Position numbers and translations under genes: made by a program. Source: CAVPJC01 sp963705155 (lineage in GTDB: Bacteria > Chloroflexota > Anaerolineae > Anaerolineales > UBA4823). Taken from it: DNA of 64,000 nucleotides. Positions 27,718-38,998 of the stretch are shown here, one piece after another. Below the pieces are notes generated by a model. It saw nothing but the letters and a program-made list of their open reading frames with translations. It did not search any database and had not been told where the DNA came from. Every line of letters begins with the position of its first letter. The stretch's first letter is position 1. The stretch is from positions 175,650-239,649 of the forward strand of contig CAVPJC010000012.1 of assembly GCA_963705155.1 (NCBI GenBank), given 5' to 3'.

Positions 27718-28994
27718 TTGAATTTCAATTCGTTTTCACTCCACCCGCAGATCAACGCGGGCATTGCAGCCGCTGGCTACACAACCCCCACCCCTATCCA
27801 AATCCGCTCCATACCGCCCGTACTTGAAGGGCGCGATCTTATGGGCCTGGCCCAGACCGGAACCGGCAAAACGGCAGCCTTTGTGCTGCCCATCTTGCAG
27901 CGCCTGTTGAGCGGGCCGCGCGGCAAACTGCGCGCCCTGATTATCGCCCCCACGCGTGAGCTGGCCGAGCAGACCCACAGCGCCATCGGCGTTCTGGGCC
28001 GCCGCACCGGCATGCGCAGCCTGACCGTCTACGGCGGTGTGGGCGCCCAGCCCCAGATCAAGGGTCTGCGCTCCGGCGTCGATATCGTCGTCGCCTGCCC
28101 GGGCCGCCTGCTCGACCTGATGGGCCAGGGCGTCGTCAACTTGAGAGACATCGAAGTGCTGGTGCTCGACGAGGCCGACGAGATGTTCGATATGGGCTTC
28201 CTGCCCGGCATCCGGCGCATCATCGGGGCGCTGCCCCGCCAGCGCCAGACGCTGCTCTTCTCGGCCACCATGCCGCCCGAAATCCGGGCCCTGGCCAATG
28301 AGTTCCTGCACAGCCCGGTGGCTGTCGAAATCGGCGACTCACGCCCGGTGGAGACGGTCAGCCACGCCATCTACGCCATCGACCAGACCCGCAAGACCGA
28401 TCTGCTCCTCGAGCTGCTCCACCAGGCCGGCGGCGGGCACGTGCTGGTTTTCACCCGCACCAAGCACCGCGCCAAAAAACTGGCCGACCAGCTGCATCAA
28501 GGCCGGGCACCCGGCGACTTCGCTGCAGGGCAACCTGTCGCAGACCCGCCGCCAGGAGGCCCTGGATGGCTTCCGCAATGGGCAGCGTCCGCGTGCTGGT
28601 GGCAACCGATATCGCCTCGCGCGGCATCGATGTCTCGCAGATCACGCACGTGATCAACTTTGATATGCCCGACACTCCGGAAGCCTATACGCACCGCATC
28701 GGGCGCACCGGGCGCATGGCCAACCTGGGCGTCGCCCTGACCCTGGCTACCGGCGAAGACCAGCCCATGATCCGCACCATCGAGCGCCTGCTGGGCAGCC
28801 CGCTGGAACGGCGGCGCGTGGCTGGCGTCGATCTCGGCAGCCTGCCGGATTTATCCTCACCCATCGTGGAGCGCACCCCGCGCCCGATCACCCGCTCGCA
28901 GCCCCGTCCGCAGCAGCAGCAACGCCCGGCGCAGCGCCAGCCGTCGCTGCCGCGCCGCTTTCCCGTTGCGCCCGCCGGGCGCAGCACCCGCTAG
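27718..28994 (+). CDS. DEAD-box RNA helicase, RhlE/CsdA-like (two frameshifts)
   Basis: About 425 residues. FNSFSLHPQINAGIAAAGYT and PTPIQIRSIP form the Phe/Q-motif region; MGLAQTGTGKTAAFVLP is motif I, APTRELAEQ Ia, CPGRLLDLM Ib, LVLDEADEMF II, LLFSATMP III, VLVFTRTKHRAKKL IV, VLVATDIASRGIDV V and YTHRIGRTGRMA VI. The C-terminal tail is rich in Gln, Pro and Arg. One-base shifts lie near 28498 and 28580. The start TTG 27718 is preferred over ATG 27694 because AAAAGGA lies eight bases upstream of it, and the ATG lies inside the leader structure. DEAD-box helicases of this kind remodel RNA, often in the cold. Confidence 0.85.
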
Positions 28995-29000
28995 ACCCAC

Positions 29001-29666
29001 TTACAACTTCAGCGCATGGCCGTTGGCTTTCAGCCAGGCGGCCTGCGCTTTGTATTCCGGCATCATCCGCCGGACGAGGTCCCAGAAAGCCGGGGAGTGA
29101 TTGTGCTCCTGCAGGTGGGCCAGCTCGTGGATGATGACGTAATCCACCACAGGCAGCGGCGCCAGCACCAGCCGCCAGTTGAAGTTTAACGACCCCCCCG
29201 CCCCACAGGATCCCCAACGTGTGCGCGCCTGCATGATGCGCAGGCGTGAATAAGTCATCCCATGCTGCGCCGCCAGGTGAGCGAGGCGCTCAGTGATCAC
29301 CTGGCGCGCCTGCTCCCAGTACCAGGCGGTGAAAACCGCTTCGGCGCGCTCGAGTGCAGCCCGCGCCAGGTAAAAACTGCCTTCCAGGCGCAGCAGCGGA
29401 GCGGCTGCATCCACGATTTGCAGGGGATAATCCACCCCCAGGTAAGGGAAGTGCGCCCCCGGCGTGTAGAGGCGCGGGGAAACTACCGCCGCCCGGCGGC
29501 GGGCGAGCTCCTGTTTTCGCTGGATCCAGGCCGCCCGCTCGTCCACCAGGGTCTGGATGTGTTTCAGGCTGGCGCGCAGCGGGGCGCGCACCAACAGGCT
29601 GCCATCCGTCTGGATGATGATGGCGATGGTCTTGCGGCGGGTGCGGATGAGGTGGTCGATGTCCAT
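29001..29666 (-). CDS. YgjP-like zinc metallopeptidase
   Basis: An intact protein of 221 residues of the DUF45 family (M48-like). The zinc motif is VIIHELAHLQEHNHSPAFW: HELAH with a later H in HNHSPAFW, as in YgjP. The conserved RTRWGSCGAGGSLNFNWRL precedes it. No signal peptide is visible, so it is cytoplasmic. In many bacteria the gene lies next to type I restriction genes, but that is not the case here. It converges with the helicase gene, leaving six bases between their stops. Confidence 0.88.
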   Translation of the reverse strand: MDIDHLIRTRRKTIAIIIQTDGSLLVRAPLRASLKHIQTLVDERAAWIQRKQELARRRAAVVSPRLYTPGAHFPYLGVDYPLQIVDAAAPLLRLEGSFYLARAALERAEAVFTAWYWEQARQVITERLAHLAAQHGMTYSRLRIMQARTRWGSCGAGGSLNFNWRLVLAPLPVVDYVIIHELAHLQEHNHSPAFWDLVRRMMPEYKAQAAWLKANGHALKL

Positions 29667-29709
29667 TGGGTTTCGTGAAGGTGATGTTCGGACGGCTCAT
29701 TTCCGTAGT

Positions 29710-29754
29710 AGCGGCTTTAGCCGCTTTCTGCCGGGCTCAACGGCTGAAGCCGTC
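29710..29754. repeat. Double-hairpin intergenic repeat, copy 2
   Basis: AGCGGCTTTAGCCGCT (29710-29725) and ACGGCTGAAGCCGT (29740-29753), flanked by GTAGT and CACTAC. It is the reverse-oriented counterpart of 19593-19637, lying between the YgjP gene and the NB-ARC gene end. Confidence 0.65.
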
Positions 29755-29778
29755 ACTACAAACCAAATGCGAGGTACG

Positions 29779-32309
29779 CTAGGGTTCATTCCCGGCGGGT
29801 TGATCACCGCGAGCCGCCAGGTCGGCGGTCACCTGCTCCAGACTGCGGCGCACACCCTTGATCCGGGCATGCCCGGGCGGCAGCTTCTCCTCCATGATGG
29901 AAAGCGCCTCTTGCAGATGCCCCTGCGCCCCGCTCAGGTCGCCCTGCGCCTGCAGGACGAGCGCCAGGTTGTTCAAATAGGTGGCCACATTGGGGTGGCG
30001 CGGACCCAGAAGCTGGCGGGCCACATCCAGGGCCCGGGTGAAAGCCTCCTGCGCGCCGGGCAGGTCGCCCTGGCGGTACAGCACGGTTCCCAGGTTGCTC
30101 AGACACACCAGGGTATCGGGGTGCTGTTCGCCCAGGGCTTCGCGCAGGATTGCGAGGGCCTGCTCCAGGTTCGGGCGGGCGGCGGCATAATCCTTAAGGC
30201 GGTAGAGCAGCATCCCCAGGTTATTCAAGCTGCCGGCGGTATCGGGATGGTGCTCGCCCAGCACAGCCCGGGCAATCGCCAGGGCTTCCTCATAATACGG
30301 GCGGGCCGCCTCCAAATCGCCTTCGCGGATCAGCAAAATCCCCAGGTTGTTCAGGGCAGTGGCGGTATCGGGATGCTGCGCGCCGCGCACCGCCCGGAAG
30401 ACCGCCAGGGCCTGCTCCAGGCAGCGCCACGCCCTCGGGCAGGTCGCCTGTCTCGCGCAATAGCAGTCCCAGGTTGTTGAGCGTGGTGGCTGTATCGATA
30501 TTGTCTTCGCCGAGGGCAGCCCGGCGAATATCCAGGGCGTGCTGAAAACAGTCCCGCGCGCCGGGCAGGTCGCTCATATCCTGCAGCACGTTGCCCAGGT
30601 TGTTCCAGAAGGCCGCCGTTTCCGGGTGCTGTTCGCCCAGCACTTCGCGGCGCAGATCCAGCGCCTGCTGCAAGAGCTGGCGCGCCCGGGGCAGGTCGCC
30701 CATCTGGCTGGCAAGCGTGCCCAGGTTGCCCAGGCAGGTGATGGTGGAGGGGTGTTTTTCGCCCAGCGTCTGCTTGTAAAGGGCCAGAGCGCGCTCGAAG
30801 ACGGGCCGGGCGCGCTTGTAATACCCGGCGTGGGTGTAATGGAAACCGAGCTCGTTCCACAGGAGCGGGGCTTGATCCAACCCGGCGGCTTCGGCATGCG
30901 GAGCCAGGCTTTCCACGTGCTGGCGCAGGGGGGTAAAATCGCCCGGAAGACCGCTCTCGTTGGCTCTGGCGGCGAGTTGGCTGATGGCGGCCGCCATCCC
31001 CGCCAGTGCGCCGGTATCTTGTTCGGGGGCCTGGCGGGCGCGGCCATCCAGGGCGCGGGCGTAATCGGCCAGCAGCGGGTGCAACGCCGGGCCGGCGGCC
31101 TCCTGCGAGCACAACCCCAGGGTGTACAGCTTGCGCAGCGCCCGGCGCAGCTCGCGGCGGGCAGCTGCGCTCCCGGCTCCCTGGCTGGCTTCCACCAATG
31201 CCAGGGGAATGGAGATGTTTGCGGCGCAGTATCCGCAGGCCAGAAAGATCCTGCGGGCCTGCACGTCCAGATCGGCATCGCCCTGCAGCTGCTGCCAGCT
31301 TATGCGGAAGGTGGCTTCCAGGCTGGTGGCGTGGCGGGTGGGACTGTGCTCACTCCAATCCTGCAGCGAATCGTGCAGCAAACCCGCTTCGGCCTGCTGC
31401 AGCTCAATCAGGTAATCTTCGGGCGAAAGATCGTCCACATCCTTCAAATAGCGGGCAGCCAGGTCAAGCGCCAGGGGCAGGTCGCCCAGGCGCTCGGCCA
31501 GCGGCTCCAGGCTGGCGTCGGGCAGACGGCCCAGGCGGGGGGCGATGCGGCGCAGCAGGGCCAGGCTCTCGGGGCGTTTCAGGCAGCCCAGGCGGTGGAC
31601 GGTCAAGCCCAGGTCTTCGGGCCAGTCTTCCTGGCGCGAGGTGAGCAGCAGGCGCAAACTTCCCAGGCGAGGCAGCCATTCCTGCACAATCTGCTCGTTG
31701 TTGGCATTGTCCAGCACAACCAGGCGCCTCCCGCCGGATTGCCAGAGACGCAGCGTGGCATTGGCCTGCTCCTGAAGCTTCTCGGGCCAGGGTGTGACGC
31801 CCATTGCCAGACCGCAGGCAGCCACCTCGGCTTCCAGGTTCTGGTCGGCGGCCATCCAGTGCACCCCCTCAAAATACGTTCCGTAGCGCCAGCAAAATTC
31901 CACTGCGAGCTGGGTTTTGCCCAACCCGCCCATCCCCGCCGCCACCACCGCTGCCGGAGCGGCAGGGTAGAGCAGCAGGTCGGCCAGCGAGAGCAGGTCG
32001 TTGAGGCGGCCGGTGAAAAGCTGGTTGCGGCTGTAAGGCAGGCGGTAGCCGGGCGGCAGCGAGGCGCGGGGCAGGCAGCTCGCCCTGTGGGGGCGGCGCA
32101 GGCCGCGGCTCAGCGGGCGGCGCAGCGGGCGCCGAGGCGCCGCTCTGCATGATGACCGTGTCAGCATGCACGCTCACCGGCCCGCTGGTGGTCACCTCCG
32201 CGCCGATCACGCGGGCAGAATCCCGCACCGTCCCGGCATCTACATCGATGTCCAGGCGCATTTCAGGAGTTTCGGGTTCAGGATTCGGCGTGGGTGGCGG
32301 CTGGCTCAT
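29779..32309 (-). CDS. NB-ARC ATPase with kinesin-light-chain-type TPRs (two frameshifts)
   Basis: About 840 residues. A Pro-rich N-terminal part with a strand-like segment (ARVIGAEVTTSGPVSV) leads, after a one-base shift near 32080, into RNQLFTGRLNDLLSLADLL and an NB-ARC ATPase: Walker A GMGGLGKTQLAVEF, Walker B RRLVVLDNANN, RNBS-B-like LRLLLTSRQ and the GLPLA-like LPLALDLAARYL. Nine or so 42-residue TPRs follow (LGE.HP.T...LGNLG), with a second shift near 30420. This is the architecture of bacterial NLR-like STAND proteins. Its ATG (32307-32309) overlaps the TGA of the alpha-mannosidase gene, so translation is probably coupled. Confidence 0.82.
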
Positions 32310-35300
32310 TCCGATTGGATTCTATCATAACCAGCCAGCGCCACCCGAAGGGTCACGATCTGGAACGGGCGCAGCTCCAGGCTGAGGCTGTTTCCCTCCA
32401 CCACCAGCTGCTCCTGGTTCTCCTCGAGCAGGTTCGTCACCCAGGCGCTTTGCAGCGGCAGGCCGGTGCGCAGGGCCACCCGGCCGCGCTGGCGGCTGCA
32501 CTCATACAGGCGCAGGATCAGCCCATTCCCATCTTCGGCGCGCTTGACCGTCTCCAAAATCACACCGTGCGGCAGCTCGAACATCTGCAGCGCCGCCTTC
32601 CACGGGTGGGCAGCCGCCGACCTGGCAGGGCTGCCCGCCACAATCAACGCATCGTTGAGGGCATAGGCCTGCCGGGCAATCGCATAAGGGTCGCCGGCGG
32701 CGCCGGGGGCGTTGCTGTGCGGCAGCAGGGCGTAGGTGAAGCGCTGCTCGCCCAGGTCGGCGCCGGGGTCTGGATTGGTGGGCGAGCGCAGCAGCGAAAG
32801 GCGCATGATGTTGGCGTGAATATCGTGCCCGTATTTGCAGTCGTTGAGCAGGGCCACGCCGTAACCGCCCTCACTCAGATCGACCCACTTGTGGGCGCAG
32901 GTCTCAAAGCGCGCCCAGTCCCATGAAGTGTTGCGGTGGGTGGGGCGCTGCACGCTGCCCCATTGCACCTCATAGGTGGCTGCCGGGGCATAGCACCTCC
33001 ACCGGGAAAGCGGCCTTGAGCAGGATATGGCGCTCCCGCCAGTCGACCAGGGTATCAAAATTGATCTGTGGGCTGTTGTACGCCAGGGTGATGCGCTGCG
33101 TGACCAGGCTGTTGAGGATGCGCCGCCGCACTTCAACCCCCGCCCGCAGCGGCCCGCTTTCCACCACCTCGATGGATTCGGCCGGTTCTACCAGGAACAT
33201 TTTATCTTCATAAAAGATATCCACATCCCAGGCGTCCCACTCCAGCGGGCGGTCTTCAAACGCCTGGAGCTGGTTCGCCAGCGCGCCGGGGGGCAGCACC
33301 TCGCGGGTTGAAGTTTTATCGTAAATGCGGGTGATATCGCCCTGCGGGTTCAACTCAAGGCGGACAAAGGCGTTTTCCAGGCAGCCGGTATCGACGCGCA
33401 GCGGGCCTGCGCCTGAATCAAACGCCGGGGCTTCTCCCGGGACGATCTGCAGCGGCGTCAGGCTGTAGGCCGGCAGCTCGCCGGGCGCCAGAAGCGTGCC
33501 GCCCTGCACCGTCTGGGTTGCCACCTGCCCGCCGAAGCGGGCGCCCTGCGGCAGCGCGCCGGGCCACAATGCCAGATCGGAGCGGGCGAAACCGGTCGGG
33601 TTGACCAGCAGCAGGTCGCCGCCGCTGTGCGCCAGGAGCGCAGCCAGGGCGGCCTCCCGGGCTTCGCCTGCCAGGGCGTTCACGCCTGCGTATTGCTCGA
33701 GCGACTCGGCGTACACTTCGCCAATGCTGGAGCCGGGGATGATATCGTGGAACTGGTTCAGGCAGACAGTGCGCCAGGCCTCCGTCAGCGTCTGCGCCGG
33801 GTAGGTGAAGTCTGGGTTCAGCAGGGCGGCTGCCGAGCACAGAAATTCGGCATCGTGCAGGGCAAATTCCGCCCGGCGGTTTGCGCGCTTATTGCGCGCC
33901 TGGGTGGTGTAGGTGCCGCGGTGCAGCTCCAGGTACAGCTCGCTGTTCCAGGTGGGCAGGCGGTCGCCGCTTTCAACCTCCAGGCGGCGGAAAAAGTCAA
34001 TCACCTTGCCCTGGATCACCCGGGGAAGCCCGGGAAAGCCTGCAGCGCCAGGGCGTTCTCGTTCATCTCACGCGTCGGGCCGCCGCCGCCATCGCCGTAA
34101 CCGTAGCTCATCAACAGCGTGCGCTGGTCTTCCTTCTGTTTCAACCGCGCCCAGCTCCCCAGCGCCGTGAAGGCGCTCAAATCGGCGTTGTAAGTGGCCG
34201 TGTTGCGCATGTCTGCCGGGCCGGGCTGAGCCGGCGTTTCGGGCGAGGTGGAAAAGTGCGTCAGCACACGCGTGCCGTCCAGACCCTGCCACCAGAAGCT
34301 GTCATAGGGCATCGGATTGTACTGGTTCCAACCGATCTTGATGGTGAAGAAATACTCCAGCCCGGCCTGCCGGATGAGCTGAGGCAGGTTCCAGGCGTAG
34401 CCAAAGACATCCGGCAGCCACAGCACCGGCGATTCAGCCTGCTGCCCGAAGTGTTCCCGGAAAAAAGCCCGCCCCAGCAGGAGCTGGCGTGCCAGCGATT
34501 CGGCCCCGCTCAGGTTGCAATCGGCCTCCACCCACATGCCCCCCAGGGGTTCCCAGCGATCTTCGACAACCCGCCTCTTGATTTCGGCGAAAAGGGCCGG
34601 GTCGTCCTGCCGCACGAACTCGTAAAGCTGCGGCTGGCTCTGGCTGAAGTGGTAGGCGGGGAATTGCTCCATCAACCGCAGGGCGGTGTGGAAGGTGCGG
34701 CGCGCTTTCTGGCGGGTCTGATCCAGCGTCCACAACCAGGCCACATCGATGTGGGCGTGGCCCGCGGCGATCAGATCCACATCCAGCGGCGCGCCGGCCG
34801 ATTGGATGCCGCCGCGCAGGGCTTCCAGGGCGGCGGGCAGGCTGAGGTAGAAGCTCTCGCCCAGCGGGTGGCGCGTATCCAGGCGCAAAAAGGCCTCATC
34901 CAGGGCGTTGAGCAGCCTTGTGCGGGCGGGTTCCAGCTCGTCGAGCAGCGCCGCCGCCTGCAGGGCGGTCCTCGCCAGGGCGACAAAATCGCGCCCCGGC
35001 TGGTAGATCTCAGCCACGGCGCACTCCCCCATGAAAAGCTGCCGTCCGGGCGGCGAGGGCAGCCCGCCCAGCAGACCGCTCCAGCCCAGGAGCAGCAGGG
35101 TATGCGGCTGTCCATCCCGGTGGCGGGCCGCCAGCTGCACTTCCTGGTGGTGGCGGTCGATGGCGGCGTAAGCCTCGCCGTCGATGTAAAGCAGCGCTTC
35201 GGGGTGGCTGAAATCGCCGCCATCCCCCAGCCGCAGCAGCAGCGCCGCCGGGCTGCGCGGGTCGAAATCCGCCGGTACGTGAAACTCGCCGCGCAGGGCA

Positions 35301-35524
35301 AAGCTCAAACCCGCCCCGCCCCAGTAGGTATCCTGCGGGACAGGCTGCCAGGAGGCGCCGATAACGGCCCCGGTTACGGCGTCGTCATCCTGCGGAAAAT
35401 CGCCCGGCGCGGCCAGCGGCTGATATTCCAGCGGCGCCAGGGGCAGCTTGCGGCGGTAGGCCAGCGGCTCAACCAGCCGCAGCCGGCGGGTGATCTTTTC
35501 ATGTGTTTTTCGGATGGTGTGCAT
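32306..35524 (-). CDS. Alpha-mannosidase, GH38 (two frameshifts)
   Basis: About 1,070 residues, the usual size for GH38. Catalytic-domain motifs are AGHAHIDVAWLWT (zinc His/Asp), VLWLPDVFGYAWNLPQL (nucleophile Asp) and LNQFHDIIPGSSIGEVY (zinc ligands). An N-terminal beta-domain (LRLGDGGDFSHPEALLYIDG) precedes it and beta-sandwich domains follow (TRIYDKTSTREVLPPG, WVDLSEGGYGVALLNDCKYG). One-base shifts lie near 34018 and near 32990, in CCGGGG and GCCGGGG runs. The enzyme releases alpha-mannose from glycans. No signal peptide is visible, so it should act in the cytoplasm on imported oligosaccharides. It is the first gene of a pair with the NB-ARC protein. Confidence 0.87.
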
Positions 35525-35555
35525 GCGGTGATGTTGGTGAGAGAAGATGCGAGAT

Positions 35556-37647
35556 TTACGGCGCCGCCAGGGCGTTATCGATGGATTTCAACTCGAAATA
35601 GGCCTGCATCAACTGGCGCACGATCGGCCCCGCCACGCTGGCGCCCTCGCCGCCGTTGTACACAAAGGCCACAATCGCAATTTCAGGGTTTTCATACGGC
35701 GCATAGGCCACCGTCCAGGCGTGAGAAGGCCAGTTGCCGGGGATGCACAGGTTGCGCGCCTGGGCGTAGATATCGCAGTACTCTGCCGTGCCGGTCTTGC
35801 CTGCCACGGGGATGTTGAGCAGGTTAAAACCCACCTTCTGCGGGTCCGAGAGCGTGCCCTGGGTTACAGCGGTGCGCATCCCCTCCTGCACTTTCTCGAA
35901 TACCCAGGGCTCCACAATCTTTTTGACGCCCTCCACCGGCTCGCAGCCGCGCAGGGTGGTGTCGTAAAACTCCTCGATCATGGCGTCCTGGGTCAAATCC
36001 CACTTCTGGATCGGGGTAAAAGGCTTGACCACATTGCCATCCGCATCCAGCATCTCGCGCACCAGCTGAGGCTGCATCAGCTTGCCATCGTTGGCGATTG
36101 TCGCCGCCGAGAGCAGCACCTGCAGCGGAGTAGCCAGCACATACCCCTGCCCCACGCTGGCGATGTAGGTGTCGCCGGTGGCCCACGATTCACCGCGTGT
36201 CAGGCGCTTCCAGGCCGGGTCGGGGATCAACCCTTCTTCTTCCTCAGGCAGCCCCACGCCCGGAGCGTCGCCGTAGCCCAGGGCGCGGGCATAGGTGCCC
36301 AGGCGGCAGATCCCCAGCCCGCCGTTGGGCACTTCATCCTGATAACCGCCGCCCAGCTTGTAAAAATACACATTGCTCGAGTTGGAGATGCCGCCCAGGA
36401 AGTTCAAGCGCCCAAAACCGGCCTTGTTCCAGTCCACAAAATCCTTGGGCGTCCCCGGCGCGTTGGGCGAGTACGTCTCGTTGATCGTGATCTTGGCCGG
36501 GGTATCGATGAACTGCTCGGGGGTCACCACGCCCTCGTTGAGGGCGCCCACCGCCGTCACCAGCTTGAATACCGAACCTGCCGGCAGCACATCGCCCACC
36601 GCGTGGTTGAGCAGCGGGTTGGCCGGGTCGGCGATGAGCTGGCGGTAATAATAGGCGGGGATTTCCACCGCCATGCGGTTGTTCTCATAGGTGGGGTAAG
36701 AAACCATAGCCATGATCTCGCCGGTGGCGGGGTTGAGGGCAATCACCACCCCGCTCGTCGAACGGATGGTGTTGAGATAGTTGTTCCAGAAGTTGATTTC
36801 ACGCTCCAGGATGGCCGAGGCGGCCTGCTGCAAGCGCGTATCGATGGTCAGGATCAAGTTTGCGCCCGGCTCAGCCGGATTCGGCTCGCCCACCGTGCGC
36901 AGCTCCTTACCTGCCACATCCCGTCTCCACGGTGCGCGTCCCGTTCTTGCCGGCCAAAATATCCTGGTAGGCAAGCTCCAGCCCGGCATAGCCCACCTTA
37001 TCCCGGTTGGGCACAAAGCCCTTGTCGATGTAATCCTGTTCCTGGGCGGCGGGGATCGGCCCCAGGAACCCCACCATCGAGGCCGTCAGCGAGCCGGTGG
37101 GGTAGTCGCGGATCGAGCGTATCTCGACCCCGATGCCGGGCCAGTCGGCGGTTTTTTCCTGCAGGATCATCGCCGTGGTGCGGTCGATATTGCACTTGAC
37201 CGGCACCGGCGAAAACGGCCTGGAGGCCTCGCCGTATTCGGCCACCTGGGCGATGCCGTGATCAGAGATGCACGGCACATACGGATTTTCATCGCTGATC
37301 TCGCTCAGATTGATCGGCACATTGATCAGCTCCGAGAGCTGGCGGAAAATCTCCTGGACTTCGCCGGGGTCATCCGGCAGCTCCGAGGCGGTGATGACGA
37401 CATTGTAAGAAGCGATATTGCGCGCCAGAACGATGCCGTTGCGGTCGTAGATCACACCCCGCAGAGCCGGGATATTGTTGGTGCTGATGCGGTTCTCTTC
37501 GGCTTGAGCCAGGTAAGACGCACCTTCCAGGATTTGCAGGCTGAACAGGCGAAAAAGATACACGCCCAGCACCAGCAGCAGCAGGGCGGCAAAAGCCCAG
37601 ATGCGCCATGGTTCAATATTGTTATGGAGAGACGGAGAATTGTTCAT
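35556..37647 (-). CDS. mrdA: Penicillin-binding protein 2, elongasome transpeptidase (one frameshift)
   Basis: About 695 residues. One N-terminal membrane helix (IWAFAALLLLVLGVYLFRLF), then the dimerisation domain with PALRGVIYDRNGIVLARN. The transpeptidase domain has LPAGSVFKLVTAV (catalytic Ser), SNSSNVYF (Ser-x-Asn) and VAGKTGTAEY (Lys-Thr-Gly), and ends VYNGGEGASVAGPIVRQLM. A one-base shift lies near 36915. The ATG overlaps the mreD TGA (ATGA), and mreC and mreB lie directly upstream, the usual order for the rod-shape operon. It crosslinks side-wall peptidoglycan together with MreB. Confidence 0.92.
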
Positions 37648-38144
37648 ACCTCTAAAACATCCGGATACAACCAGCCGGCCAGGTCACGCAGCAAGGCGTA
37701 GGCCGGGGCAGCCAGCAGCATATTCAAAAGTAGGCCCGGCAGGATGATCAGGTTAATCGCCTGACCGATGGGGATGGGGTCGCCCACTGCCCGCAGGGAA
37801 ACCAGCGCCAGCGCCTGGAAGATGAGCGTTCCCAGGAAGGTGACAATAAACATCGCCAGGAGGGGCAGGTGCCACACCCGCCGGCGGACGGCCAGCGTCA
37901 GCCCGGTGGCGGCGGCGTAACCCAGCAGCGCCACACCCACCGGCAGCGCTGAAACCAGTGTATAAATTAAACCACCGATTACGCTCCAATGCCAGGCAGT
38001 TTGCACCCGGCGCTGCAAGGCCCAGCCCAGGATCGCCAGCAGGAGCAGGTCGGGCGTGCCGTGCAGCAGCGGCACCCGGCTGACCACCGCGCTCTGCAGC
38101 ACCATCAGACCGATCAGGATGGGGAAGGCCATAAAAACAGCCAT
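37644..38144 (-). CDS. mreD: Rod shape-determining protein MreD
   Basis: An intact 166-residue membrane protein with about five hydrophobic segments and few conserved residues, as usual for MreD. Identification rests on size, topology and its place between mreC and mrdA. Its ATG overlaps the mreC stop by one base, and its own stop overlaps the mrdA ATG. It links MreC to the membrane part of the elongation machinery. Confidence 0.85.
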   Translation of the reverse strand: MAVFMAFPILIGLMVLQSAVVSRVPLLHGTPDLLLLAILGWALQRRVQTAWHWSVIGGLIYTLVSALPVGVALLGYAAATGLTLAVRRRVWHLPLLAMFIVTFLGTLIFQALALVSLRAVGDPIPIGQAINLIILPGLLLNMLLAAPAYALLRDLAGWLYPDVLEV

Positions 38145-38998
38145 TACGGCGCTCCCGGGGTGGGCAGCAGCGGGCTGATATCCACAGGCCGAAAGTTGGT
38201 GATCACCAGCACGATCTCGATGCGGGTGAAATCGACCGCCGGCTGCACCGCAGCGCGCTGGAAGATCTCCTGGTCACGGCTGCGGATGCTGGTTACCTGC
38301 CCCACCAGCAGGTTGGGCGGGTAACCGCCCCCCAGGCCGGAGGTGAGCACCAGATCGCCGGGCTGCACATTGGCGTTCTGCGGGATCATGTCCAGCACAA
38401 TATCACCGGTGATCTGCCCCAGCAGCACGGCCTGGGCCTGGTTTGGCTCCATGCGCACATTGACCGTGGAAGCCGGATCGGTGAGAAGCTGGACACGCGC
38501 TGCGCCCGCCGTGACGGCGGCAATACGCCCGATCAGGCCCTGCTGGGTCACCACGGGCATTCCCCGCCGCAGACCGGCATCGGAGCCGCGGTTGATGATG
38601 ATGTAATGCAGGAAGGGGCTGGGGTCACGCGCAATCACCGCCGCCGCCTGGTAACGGTTCTGAGGGGCGGCGCGGGCAAAATCAACCAGAGCGGAGAGCA
38701 CATTGGTTTCCGCCAGGCTTTGCTGCAGCTCTACAATCTGCGTCTGGAGCTGCGAAACCTGGGCTTCCAGCTCGGCGTTGCGCTGGCGCAGGCGGGCAGT
38801 ATCCTGCGGGGCGCTGACAAAATCCTGGATGGCGTTGAAACGCGTCGTCAGCCACGTTTGAGCGGCTACCGCCGGGCTGAGAAGGATGCGAGAGAGGGGA
38901 GAAAGGTAGCCGCCCAGCGCCAAAGCGATCAGGCCCGCCGCAACCAGGAAGAGCACCACGGTTTGCAGGGAGCGGTTACGGGGTTTCGGGGTGTTCAT
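38144..38998 (-). CDS. mreC: Rod shape-determining protein MreC
   Basis: An intact 284-residue protein. A membrane helix near residues 9-28 (LQTVVLFLVAAGLIALALGG) is followed by a coiled coil (RLRQRNAELEAQVSQLQTQI) and the periplasmic/extracellular beta-domain (AAVIARDPSPFLHYIIINRG, GMPVVTQQGLIGRIAAV). All are characteristic of MreC, which bridges MreB to PBP2. The ATG immediately follows the mreB TAA with no gap. Confidence 0.93.
   Translation of the reverse strand: MNTPKPRNRSLQTVVLFLVAAGLIALALGGYLSPLSRILLSPAVAAQTWLTTRFNAIQDFVSAPQDTARLRQRNAELEAQVSQLQTQIVELQQSLAETNVLSALVDFARAAPQNRYQAAAVIARDPSPFLHYIIINRGSDAGLRRGMPVVTQQGLIGRIAAVTAGAARVQLLTDPASTVNVRMEPNQAQAVLLGQITGDIVLDMIPQNANVQPGDLVLTSGLGGGYPPNLLVGQVTSIRSRDQEIFQRAAVQPAVDFTRIEIVLVITNFRPVDISPLLPTPGAP

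Noticed and set aside
30539..32152. A 537-codon plus-strand open frame opposite the NB-ARC gene, rich in Gln, Gly and Ala
   Set aside because: It is the antisense shadow of a GC-rich conserved gene; no ribosome binding site, motifs or coherent domain.
33881..35818. A 645-codon plus-strand open frame opposite the alpha-mannosidase and PBP2 ends
   Set aside because: It spans two real minus-strand genes with clear catalytic motifs; its own translation has no domain pattern.
35547..37199. A 550-codon plus-strand open frame opposite mrdA
   Set aside because: Mirror of the transpeptidase gene; GC-rich codons leave few stops on the opposite strand.
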